Program-made: the position numbers and the translations under genes | NCBI GenBank assembly: GCA_020465985.1 | Contig: JAANYP010004808.1 | Location: 1 to 64,000 of the forward strand | DNA: 64,000 nucleotides | Reading direction: 5' to 3' | DNA from: Centrapalus pauciflorus | Lineage: Eukaryota > Streptophyta > Magnoliopsida > Asterales > Asteraceae | Shown: positions 11,040 through 20,735 of the stretch, one piece after another | Numbering within the stretch: position 1 is the stretch's first letter | Layout of the letters: every line of letters starts with the position of its first letter | The notes under the pieces: generated by a model | Seen by the model: only the letters and a program-made list of their open reading frames with translations | Databases searched by the model: none | Told to the model about the DNA's origin: nothing

Positions 11040-11550
11040 AATGAAAGTGGCGAGCGCTGTGTAAGAAAATTGATCTTTAGAAATGGAAACTGAAGGCCAA
11101 CAGGAGGAACTGAAGTTCGTTGTGGATGGACCAAAGTTCGGGTGAAGATGAACCGAAAATATTTTAACTCAGAGAAGGATCGGGTGAGGATGAAACAAAG
11201 TTTGGGCTGGACTGAAGTTCGTGTGGTTGAAGCGTAGGTCCTTGATGGAAACAAACTTTGGTTGGCATGACCCAAAGTTCGATTGATGAACCGAGAGAAA
11301 TTTTTAAAGATTAAAATTTTTTAAAGAGGAAGACCCGAAGTTCAGTTGTGCTAGAGTCGAACTTCAGTTGAGAGACACAATAAATGGATATAAAGACAAA
11401 TGGGATAAGACAAAGTGCCAGAAGTTCGGTTGGGGTAACCAAAGTTCGGGTGTTATGGTACCCGAAGTTCGGCTGATGAACCGAAATTCTGTAGGAACCG
11501 AAGGTTTATCAACCGAAGTAGGACCCGAAGTAGGGACCCAAGAGTACACT
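11040..11550 (-). repeat. Leader of Copia G with a cluster of CCGAAGTTCGG-like words
   Basis: Between the Gag start and the primer site are many degenerate copies of ACCGAAGTTCGG and AAAGTTCG, most densely from 11095 to 11530. The core CCGAA-G-TTCGG is self-complementary around one base. Spacing is irregular (about 15-40 bases), so this is not a simple tandem repeat. I see no ORF that explains it. Confidence 0.7.
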
Positions 11551-11980
11551 TAAAAGATGTATTTTCAATTAAACACAATCGAGTGAAGAACACAAACCCA
11601 GGTTTTGATTTAATATGAGTTTTAAATCCTAAAAATGGTACCTAAGTGCTCAGATTGATTTTAGAAACAAGTTTGTAAAGAACATGCACCTAAAAACACC
11701 TAAATCACAGATTTTTTAAGCAAGATACACCAAAGTATGAAGAACAACTCAAATCCTTTTTTTTTTCTTGATAAACACCTAAATCATGTATAAAGTGAAC
11801 TAAAATGCTTGATATAAATACAAGGCAAGATATCGATCCCAATGAAGGAGAAAAACATGTAAAAACAGTAATTTAAGGAGGATTAAGAAGGAACTGTGGG
11901 TTCTGTCGTGATGAACATCGATGGTAGGCAGAAAAGCTTCTCAGATCCGGCTGAAAATCAGTTGAAATCCACTCCAAATT
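11551..11980 (-). other. Rest of the Copia G leader
   Basis: AT-rich untranslated sequence between the word cluster and the primer-binding site; nothing else recognised. Confidence 0.4.
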
Positions 11981-11993
11981 CTTTGATACCAAT
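11981..11993 (-). promoter_or_regulatory. Primer-binding site of Copia G (tRNA-iMet type)
   Basis: The minus strand reads ATTGGTATCAAAG directly after the LTR end ACCACCACAACA. It differs by one base from the usual TGGTATCAGAG. Confidence 0.75.
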
Positions 11994-12312
11994 TGTTGTG
12001 GTGGTCCTAACCAAATATTACGCAATCACAATTATTTGTGTATGAAATACGACTGATTCATGCAAAGAAACAAATAGAATAATAAACTCTATCAATGTCA
12101 ACAAAGCACATGTGTAGCTGCCACTCTTTCTCAGAATATTCAAAAGTTACACAAGTTGAAAAGTTACAAAACCCTAGGTCAAAGTTGTCTTTTATACCTA
12201 GGTCCTAAGGTTGAGGGGTTTACACAAACTACCCTCAACTTTCTACTAAAATAGAAAATTACATAGAAATTAATGACAATTACATGGAAATAAAATAATT
12301 ACACATTATTAC
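11994..12312 (-). repeat. 5' LTR of Copia G (319 bp, outer edge tentative)
   Basis: It begins (plus strand) TGTTGTGGTGG next to the primer site and is taken to end at ATTATTACA, which gives TG...CA ends. The outer end is a best guess because element F follows within ten bases and the partner LTR was not found. Confidence 0.5.
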
Positions 12313-12322
12313 AAAATAAACC

Positions 12323-12613
12323 TGATATTTCAATATCAACAACACAATAATGCAATTCAACAATTAAGAACACAAACAACTGAATGATTGAATTGCAAGG
12401 ATGAGTGATTACATACGGTTCTTGAAAAACTTGCACAGCAAACTACGAACCCCTCTATACGTATTGTTCATGAAATTCTATTCAAATCATTATATGAACT
12501 ACAGTAGCACTACCTCTATTTATATACAACTAGAAGTATTGTATATTTACAATATTCCCCCGAAACGTTTTACAATAAATTGTTTTCATCTCTATTTATA
12601 TATGTACCCAACA
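12323..12613 (-). repeat. 3' LTR of element F
   Basis: It runs from TGATATTTCAATATC to ACCCAACA on the plus strand and matches 17045-17335 with few differences at identical length. Confidence 0.9.
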
Positions 12614-13145
12614 ATCTCCCCCTTAGAGATGAAAGCAATTTTACAATTAAAATTCAAAGTAGGAACTTCAATCCTTTTTTCTTTTCTTCTCTTTGATCTC
12701 TGAATCTTCAATACAAATTTCTTCTTCTTTGTCTTTATCTAATCTTCTTATCTCTTCTTCTCAGATCTTCTCTTTTCTTTTGAGCAAAATCTCCCCCTTG
12801 AATCATGAATAGCTTTTGATTCTCTCCCTTGATCAATCATAAACAACTTACCATCTTTCATCTTTAAATCTTCTGCAGTTTTCATAATTGTCCATAATTG
12901 TCTTGAGTTGTTGATGCAAGTCAAACTACTTAGCAATTGTCTTCGAGCTATAGCTTTTCTCCCCCTCATGATGATCATAAGAACTATGAACATCATGCAA
13001 AATCGTCAGAGACATAGATGCAGTGAAATTTCAGTAGCAGAAATACAACAACAATTACAACTCTGATATATTACAAAATGTTACTCTCCCCCTCAAAATG
13101 ATATCCTTTCCCCTTATTTTGAACAAATTTAACACTCCCCCTCAA
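12614..13145 (-). promoter_or_regulatory. Polypurine tract of F and further copies upstream of it
   Basis: The tract next to the LTR (plus strand ATCTCCCCCTTAGAGATG, from 12614) is followed by further CTCCCCCT blocks near 12789, 12958, 13085 and 13133. On the element's sense strand these are repeated AGGGGGAG purine runs. Only the first should prime plus-strand DNA for the LTR; the others may be decoys or extra priming points. Confidence 0.65.
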
Positions 13146-14540
13146 ATAGATGCTTTTTCCTTTCAAAACAAACATAGCTTTTCAACTTTGTGAATAATGA
13201 AACAAATTCATTTAGAAGTAACAGAGTCCAAGTCCACGTAGGATTCCTATTTGCACAATAGACATAATCTATGTGACCAACTTTCAGCGCGGGTGTGATG
13301 TTAACACTGGTAGGATTTCTAAAGTGTCATCGTGAAATCCTTTATCATGAAAGAATCACTCTAATATATTCCGGCTTAGTCGCTTTGGAATAGCAGTTTA
13401 TAGTTACGCAGACTGTTAGACTCGATGTGTCCTAAAAGTGTATATATTCAGCTTTAGACATAAAGTGCATCAACTGAAGTCGGAGACTGGAGCAATTGTC
13501 TTCCTTGTTTCAATATCAATAATATCCAAACGATATTTCAATAGAAATGTGCTATATCCCCGTGATTATTGAAACAAAATTATTTTGAGAGACAACTAAG
13601 TGGTTGGTGGGGTTATGTGCATGCGTTACTGGGTTGATGACGTCTTTTTCAATATAAAGTCACCTAGGGCTTGATAGATTATGTGGTTTACCCAGTCGAA
13701 CACAATGTAGGTAGGATTAACTTTTTCTTAAATCCTTTCTCAACTCTCAGTCATCAGCATTTTTCAACTAAGCTCCCTCCAGCTCACTTTTCAGAAATAA
13801 TTTTAGTCAGCTTTATAGCAAAAGCATGATCTGCTGCACCACCATCTCCTTTCAATATACCCCTCTCATTTACATTTTACCTCTGCTCGACTCTGTCAGT
13901 ATCCCGTGATAACTGACACTTCTCAACAAATAGACCTAAAGAACCCTTACCCACACAAACTATAGAAGGTTTTCTCCTTGGGTAGGTATTCCGGTTCTGG
14001 TTAGACCATAGAAGTGATGTTTATGCCTATCACACAATTTGGTGCATAATCGGAGTCAGTAGAAATAACGTTTAGCATTTCAACTCATGGGCTTAGATGA
14101 ATTAGGAGATTCAATTTATATAGAACTTGGGGAAAGTTGAGCTGGGAGATATCATAGTGAAATGAAATATCTGATATATGATATTACATGAATCAGATTT
14201 TCTTTAAAGAATTAGCTCAGGGGAGTTAACGGGAGAATATAGTATGAATGAATTGGAAGAACTATAATAAAGAGAATCTCATAAACAATGAGATTATGAA
14301 AACTCAAAGAGATTCGATCAATTAACCTCAATGATGTACTCAGAGAATGAGAAGTTAAGATTCTTAAAAATCTTTTTATGTGTGCATAAAATATTTTCGT
14401 GAAAAATACACACAGTTTTGTAAAAAAAATGTCATCGTCATAGTGCGTCTGAAACTACCCCTGGAAATAAGCACACAAAGTTAGTCAACTCATTGATAAA
14501 TAAATCAGGAGCACAAAATTATAAAATAAAACTTCCTCTT
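13146..14540 (-). other. Internal region of F with no recognised coding sequence
   Basis: All six frames are heavily interrupted. I recognise no pol motif. It may be diverged former coding sequence or filler typical of large non-autonomous LTR elements. Confidence 0.5.
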
Positions 14541-14594
14541 TGTCAATTCAGCTTCAGAGTTGAATTCAGAGTTGGAATTTCAAAAAGATTTGTC

Positions 14595-14810
14595 TTTCAA
14601 AATCGGGTTCTAATCTGAAGTGATTAGAAGCTCTTGTTGCGGAAGCTCGGGTTTCAGTCTGATGTAACAGAAAGCCTTTAGCTCTGGTTCTGTACTGACA
14701 AGTACAAAAGCCATTTCCAATGAAGATCGGGTTCTAGTCTGAATTGACTAAAAACCATTTCAGATGAAGTCAGGGTTCTAATCTGTTGTGACTATAAGCC
14801 TATGTTCAAA
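14595..14810 (-). repeat. Tandem array of five hairpin units in F
   Basis: Five degenerate units of about 40-60 bases follow the pattern CGGGTTCTAATCTG...GATTAGAAGCC. In each, the two sides of a short stem are complementary although the stem sequence differs: TTCTAATC with GATTAGAA, TGTACT with AGTACA, TAGTC with GACTA. One further unit pairs through a wobble on the element's sense (minus) strand. The pattern suggests selection or copying with repair on RNA hairpins, not on primary sequence. Confidence 0.6.
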
Positions 14811-15440
14811 AAAAATCAAGATGTCTGCGGTATCCAAACAGATTTGGATCCAGACTTGTTAGGACTTTTAGGTACCCATCTCAAAATGGGTTTAGGTAAC
14901 CACTTCAGTATAGGTTTAGTTACCCATTGCAAATTGTATTTCTTATCTTCTCTCTCAAACTCAAAAAGCAAATTTTCTCTTTGTATGGTGATATTTGAAT
15001 ATCTGATTTACAAAAGAAACTTGAATTTGAAAGATCAATTTTTTTTTTTTGCAATCTCTTCTTTCTGAAAAATTGTTTGGTGCTTGCCTATTTCTGATAA
15101 TACTTGGTGTTTTTCTGTGAAGATGTTTTCTGATAAGAATAACGAGTATTTTCAGAATCTTTTGAAAGCTTTGATTTCGAAGATTCACCAGGGTAAATCT
15201 TGACCGGAAGTTTTTAAATTATTTTATCTTTGCCTTTGTTTATCTTTTAAAGATACTTGAGTTTAAGATTTGAAGTTGAATCAAGGTTAGGAAGTTTAGC
15301 TAGATTCTGAACACTTTCTGATTAAAATCAGAACGATCAACTTTATGTTTTAAACAATCTAAAGAAACCTTAACATCTGATTTATTTGAAGAAAGGGAAA
15401 CAATAAATTGTTTCGAAAGATGAAATATTTGATCTTCTAA

Positions 15441-15992
15441 TCATTTACTTTTGACCAAATATGAATTTCTTTCATCTTCAAACAATTTAAGTTTCACTTC
15501 GAGATTTTGTTCTTTAAGTAAGAACTCACTTCTTTCCTTCTCAAATAAATCTTTAATTAATGAAAACTCCTTTTCAAGTGCAAAAAATATTTCAGAATTA
15601 TTTGAAACATAATTTTGATCAGAATGATGTGTCTTTGAAATTGATGCTTCAAGATCTTTAAGTTTCTTGTAAAGATTAGATCGTTCAGGCAAAAGATATT
15701 TCAGTTGAGTTGCATTCTGAAAATTTGCTTGTTTAGAATCGTCAAGTTCTTTTGATAATTCAGATATTCTCAATTTAAGCATAGAAATCTCAGAATTCAA
15801 TACAATCTGGTTTTCATCAAAATTTAGAACTTGTTCTTTCAATCTTTCGACATCATGTAAAGCAAAAGCTTTATCTGTAATTAATTGAACAATAATGTCA
15901 TAATTGTTCTTACGAATATGTTGAGATTCAGTAAGTTTGACAATTAGCTCAGACTTTGTAAGATTCAAAAACTGATTATGATCATTTGCCAT
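15441..15992 (-). CDS. Gag-like coiled-coil protein of element F
   Basis: An uninterrupted 183-codon minus-strand ORF starts MANDHNQFLNLTKSEL. It is dominated by Leu/Glu/Lys heptad-like spacing, predicting a coiled coil over most of its length. The stretch DKAFALHDVERLKEQV matches DKAFALQSVSIMEEQV in the gag of Copia K (62007-61786), so this looks like the C-terminal Gag coil of that lineage kept alone. No UBN2 core or zinc knuckle is present. It is the only sizeable coding sequence in F. Confidence 0.6.
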   Translation of the reverse strand: MANDHNQFLNLTKSELIVKLTESQHIRKNNYDIIVQLITDKAFALHDVERLKEQVLNFDENQIVLNSEISMLKLRISELSKELDDSKQANFQNATQLKYLLPERSNLYKKLKDLEASISKTHHSDQNYVSNNSEIFFALEKEFSLIKDLFEKERSEFLLKEQNLEVKLKLFEDERNSYLVKSK

Positions 15993-16059
15993 TTTGAATT
16001 ACTGATATTAAACTTCCAAGATCTATTATGGACTGATGAGTGATTTCTGATTGAACATT

Positions 16060-16680
16060 GAATGAATCTTGAATAATACAAGAAGAAACTCGATCAAAAA
16101 AATGACCAAACTCGAATATTGAATGAGCAAACTCGATGTAATAAAGACCAAACTCGAATAATGAAAGACAAAACACGATGTAATAAAGACCAAACTTGAA
16201 TAATATAAGACCAAACACGATTAAAAGAGTATGAAACTCGATTGGCACAAGAGTAAACTCGAATGAATTTGATTCAAACTCGATTAATTGATGAGTAGAC
16301 TTGAATGAACTTGAATCAAAACTCGAATGTAGTTCGGATAATTCTTTGCAAAACTAGTGTCAAAGTCAAATGAAACACACTCAAACTCGGTTGAAACAGA
16401 AACAAACTCGGATATGTCTTTGTCTAACTCGATTAAATCTTAAACTTCCTCCAATGAAAGTTTAGTAAACTCAATTAAGATTTATGATTTCTCGGGTTAT
16501 GACTTATCAAACTCGAATGAAACACACGTGAACTCGGATCATATAGTATGAAACTCGAATGAATAAGTGATCAAACTCGATCAATGAGTTATAAAACTCG
16601 ATCAATGAAGTGATGAAACTCGATCAACACTTTGATCAAACTCGAATGATACAATAAACGAGTTTGAACAGTTTTTTTTT
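16060..16680 (-). repeat. Leader cluster of AAACTCGAAT-like words in F
   Basis: About 25 copies of AAACTCGA(A/T) or close variants recur roughly every 20-30 bases, each followed by variable sequence. On the sense strand the word is TCGAGTTT. The cluster lies between the coiled-coil ORF and the primer site. Confidence 0.75.
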
Positions 16681-17025
16681 AATATATCCAAGTTCAGAAT
16701 TCAAAACTTTTCATCAAAAATGAGTGAATTGAACTCAAATTAATACCGAAGGTTCGGTTTTCACTGAGAAACATTTTTGAGAAACAGCTTTGTCTAATTT
16801 CATATTAAAATCAATAGACAAAAGTGAAGAACACCACTTTTTCCAAAATCCGATGTTTATCTTATTAAAATCATCTTGTAAAAACGCTCCTTCTATACGA
16901 AACTCACTTCAAATCATCCAGTCAATTAGAAACCAAAAATGAATTTCAGATTTCGAAAAAAAATGATGAAACATTTTTCGTCCAATTTTACTTTCCAGAT
17001 TCAAAAATCACAAACATTTAGCCAA

Positions 17026-17044
17026 ACCTAGCTCTTATACGAAT
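17026..17044 (-). promoter_or_regulatory. Primer-binding site of F (tRNA-iMet type, mutated)
   Basis: The minus strand reads ATTCGTATAAGAGCTAGG directly after the LTR. This is two substitutions from ATTGGTATCAGAGC, so it was once a tRNA-iMet site. Confidence 0.7.
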
Positions 17045-17335
17045 TGATATTTCAATATCAACAACACAATAATGCAATTCAACAATTAAGAACACAAACA
17101 ACTGAATGACTGAATTGCTAGGATGAGAGATTACGTATGGTTCTTGGAAAACTTGCACAACAAACTATGAACCCCTTTATACGTATTGTTCGTGCAATTC
17201 TATTCAAATCAGTATATGAACTACAGTACCACTACCTGTATTTATATACAACTAGAAGTATTGTATATTTACAATATTTTCCCTAAAATTTTTACAATAA
17301 ATTGTTTTCATCTCTATTTATATTTTTACCCAACA
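17045..17335 (-). repeat. 5' LTR of element F
   Basis: Same length (291 bp) and ends as the left LTR; differences are scattered substitutions. Confidence 0.9.
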
Positions 17336-18055
17336 AACCCCAAAGGATTGAAATAATAAATCTAACAATCAAGTATATATATACACATGACCAGGATCCG
17401 ATGGATCAACAAACCCTTCTAGATGATACATGTATAACTCTTCTTTCAGTTCTTCATTTAAAAATGTTGTCTTTACTTCTATCTGGTACACTGTGACGTT
17501 CTTATGAGCAGCAAAAGTAAAGAACATTCAAATCGCTTCAATCCTGGCAACTAAGGAAAAAGTTTCATCATAGTCAATGCCTCCTTGTTGACTATAGCAT
17601 TTTGCAACCAATCTTTCTTTGTTGTGGGCTATTATTCCATTCTCTTCCTTTTGATTTTGAACACCTACTTGGTGCGAATTATCGACTAATCCTTAGGTTT
17701 CTTTATCAGTCTCCAAATCTTTCAACCACTCAAATTGATCCAGTTCCTCTTGCAACACAGATCCTTAGGTTTCTTTATAATCCATCCAGAATCCTGAATA
17801 AATTCCTTAACTATTTTTGGTTCAATCTCACTCAAGAAATTTGAGAATAGACATTCATTTGTTATTTCCCTTATTATCTTGACCGACACAGATGCATCTC
17901 CAATAATGTTTTCCTACGGATGATCCCTTTGTCCACTTATGTTCATGAGGAACTAGTTGATAATATTCTTGTGTACGATTAAGGTCATTATATGGTTGTC
18001 AGGGAGTAGAATGAATTCTTGAAGCAGATTTAAATTGTTGTTCATGGAGTGATAT
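17336..18055 (-). pseudogene. pol: Copia P: fragment of RT N-terminus and pre-RT linker
   Basis: On the minus strand, in broken frames, the region reads like the start of a Copia RT, with blocks of the kind DYDETF...ARIEAIRMFF...VYQIEVKTTFLN and GFVDP...HVY. It is cut on the left by element F and on the right by LTR L. It retains no catalytic box. Confidence 0.6.
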
Positions 18056-19889
18056 GTAACAACCTAAACTATGCTTAGTTTTAAGCAACAAGTTTAACAT
18101 TAATTAATATGTTAGATGCAAATTTTATGAAGTATTAGCATGTGATATGTAATTTTTTTAATTACATTCTTAGCAATGGAGTTTTTATTTAAGTTAATAA
18201 AAGTTATAACAAATTCATAAGATTTAATTATATAACTAGTTATGTCTTATGATGCTAAATCTAAAAGAAGCCAAGTTAGGGGCCAAATTGTGAAAAAAGC
18301 AAACATTAACCCAAAAAAACCCCTAAAAATTGTGTTACTTACTCATTTATAAAACAAAGACAAATTGAGACTCTCTCTGTCTAATCCTCTCTCTAAAACC
18401 CACCGTTCCTTCGCAAAATCATCACAACTTTGCATCCAAAATTAAGATTCAAGCAAAGATTAAGTAAAGGAATCATCAAGAAAGCTCTAAACATCAAGTG
18501 TCTACAAGAATTCTAAGGTAAATCAATCATTAAACTTGTTTTATGTGCAAATGAAGCATATGGTTCCTAGAAATTTTATAGATGTCTAAATGTCTTCAAA
18601 TCATCAAAAATTGACATTCTATAGTGTCACAAATATGTAATAAACATCATGCATGAACTTATTATGTATTCAAACGTTCATATTAGCATTATGAAGGATT
18701 AATTCTATGTTTTATAGAAAAACTCATAGACTTAATTGTTGTTTCTGTCCATAAGGTTATAAATTGTTCTGTCCGAGGAACTTAATGGCCATGAAGGCAA
18801 ATCTGTTTCATATCATGTATGTTGTTTATATGATCAATTATCAGTATTAATCACCGTTAAGCCCTCAGTTTTGTTGCTGGAAAATGAACTAAAAACAGAA
18901 AGATATTACGTGCAGTGTGTGTAAGTGTTGAGTCTAAGTGTTTGCATGAAATGGAGGGTTCCCAGACTTGGCCATTTGGCATAGTCTTGGACTGATCATA
19001 TAAGCAGGAATAGCACCTTTCATTAACACATATATGCGTGAATAAAAAGTTAAGTGATAGTGTGTGCATGTGGACTCCAAGATTATAGAGTCTCGGAGTA
19101 ATGTAGTGTGTTTGTGGCATTAAACAGCCAAGTAAGTACATACATACATGCATAAAAGTAACTAAATGTTTTGTGTGTGTGCATAGTGACTCCGAGACTA
19201 ATAAGTCTCGGAGTAAGTGTGTGTTTGAGCAATTAATTCGCAGCAGCCACAACAAATAGTACATATATGTATAAATTAATCTGAGTCTTTGAGTGTGAAG
19301 TGTGTGGAGTTTATGTACTCTAAGACTCAGCATCAGACTGCTTAAACTAATAACAGCAGCAACATCATACATGTAATGTGTGAGAAGTGTAGCATCTGTG
19401 TAAGTATTTGTAAGTCTCGGAGGGGGCATCGCTTAAGAAAGACTTATCACAGCAGCCTTTAATTGCATCATACACTTGTATAATGTTAAGGGTGGAGTGT
19501 GTTTGTGTGCATAATGCCTCCCAGATCAAAAAGTCTCGGAGTAGGGGTGAATCAAGTAGAGAATCAGCAGCAACACAGGAACAACAACAACCCATAGTCT
19601 AAAAATAATTATGCAACAAAGTTAAATGTGTGTGTTTGTGTTGGACCGAGACTGTATGTCTCATGATGAGTTGTAATCAACTCAACAGCCTTGATCAATT
19701 TATATATATTCATGTGTTAGATCCATAGTTGTGATAGCTTCAGTGTTTAAATTGTAATAAATGAAACTTAGTTTTGTAACAAAAGTGTAAAGAAAGAAAC
19801 ATTGATGAAATGGGTCAAAGACTTTATAAGTCAACACATGGGTTAAAGTGTTTGAATCCAAATATGTTTCTTAGCTTATAAGTAGTTTG
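18056..19889 (+). repeat. Gypsy-type LTR L (3' end missing)
   Basis: It starts TGTAACAACC, as the LTRs of elements A, B and C do (TGTAACA[AT]CC), and has the same layout: AT-rich U3, a CTCTCTCT-rich region near 18370-18410, then a donor-like AAG|GTAAAT (intron base 1 at 18518). From about 18890 to 19660 it carries CTCCGAGAC/GTCTCGGAG words, including an 11-base perfect inverted repeat at 19189-19214. No acceptor-like block or TG...CA end is seen before sequence that I assign to Copia D. Confidence 0.6.
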
Positions 19890-20000
19890 TGTTAGGATTT
19901 TTCTAATGTACGTACGTCTGAGTTATTGTTGCAAACTTTGGTGTTTAATCAGATTTCATCTCCCTTTTATCATTGCTAACGTATTCTTCTTGTTCATAGT
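19890..20000 (+). repeat. Copia D 5' LTR, left part
   Basis: It starts TGTTAGGATTTTTC and is interrupted at 20000 by element E; the bases atagt (19996-20000) recur at 29143-29147 after E. The remainder of the LTR is 29143-29232. The start is inferred, because the partner LTR was not found. Confidence 0.5.
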
Positions 20001-20650
20001 TATCACACCCTGTTACCCCGGTTGGCAACGAAGCGTGACGTCGCGGAAGCGTAACCATAATCATAACAAACGACCACTATATGGACGTTTTCAAAAAATA
20101 CATCGATATAACTTTAAAATACAGAATTGTTTTACATAGCCTGAAATGATAAAGAATAGTTCACACGATACAGAGATTTAAATACATAATTAAATTAATT
20201 AAAATAATGCAAATAAATCTCTGATGGTTTGAAAATGCATGCGACTCCAAAAGTACGGAAGCTTGAAAATACTTCCGATGTTGTGCACTTGACTTAATTT
20301 CCTAAAAATACATGCTAAAATACGTCAACAAATTGTTGGTGAGCTCATAGGTTTACGCGAAAAGACCAGTTGCATTGACATTATCAGATGAGTTGAATTT
20401 ATAAAGCATAAATTGCGTGTATGTATTACATAAACCATCATGCAACCGAAGCTTAATTAAATGAGTTTGCCCTGTGCAGTATTCCCATACGTAATACCGT
20501 GTGTTGAATATATATGCACCCGCTGTTAGCCGAGCTGAACTAACCCGAATGAGGGGCATGACTCCTGATAGATCTATGCACAATATATTCGCGCTTACAA
20601 ATCAATGTAATTAACGGTTCATGATTTGAGGGCTGATGGATCCACACATG

Positions 20651-20735
<85 letters not shown>

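Larger units (their letters stand above)
12323..17335 (-). mobile_element. Element F: complete non-autonomous Copia-related LTR element without pol
   Basis: Two 291-bp LTRs (12323-12613 and 17045-17335) flank 4.4 kb. A primer site lies inside the right LTR and a purine tract inside the left LTR, so the element runs on the minus strand. The bases aacc occur outside both ends (12319-12322 and 17336-17339), a short or mutated target duplication. Inside I find only one gag-like coiled-coil ORF, two structured repeat regions and several purine-tract copies; no protease, integrase or RT. This is the structure of a large retrotransposon derivative that would depend on proteins from another element. 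The coiled coil resembles that of Copia K, a candidate partner family. Confidence 0.8.

Noticed and set aside
12748..12996. 82-codon minus-strand ORF in F
   Set aside because: Lies over the repeated purine tracts, basic low-complexity product, no homologous segment elsewhere in the window.
16060..16680. CRISPR-like appearance of regular short repeats
   Set aside because: Repeats are only about 8-10 bases and degenerate, in a plant LTR element; there are no cas genes.
18857..19429. 190-codon minus-strand ORF in LTR L
   Set aside because: It covers the CTCCGAGAC words and has no recognisable domain; low-complexity chance opening.
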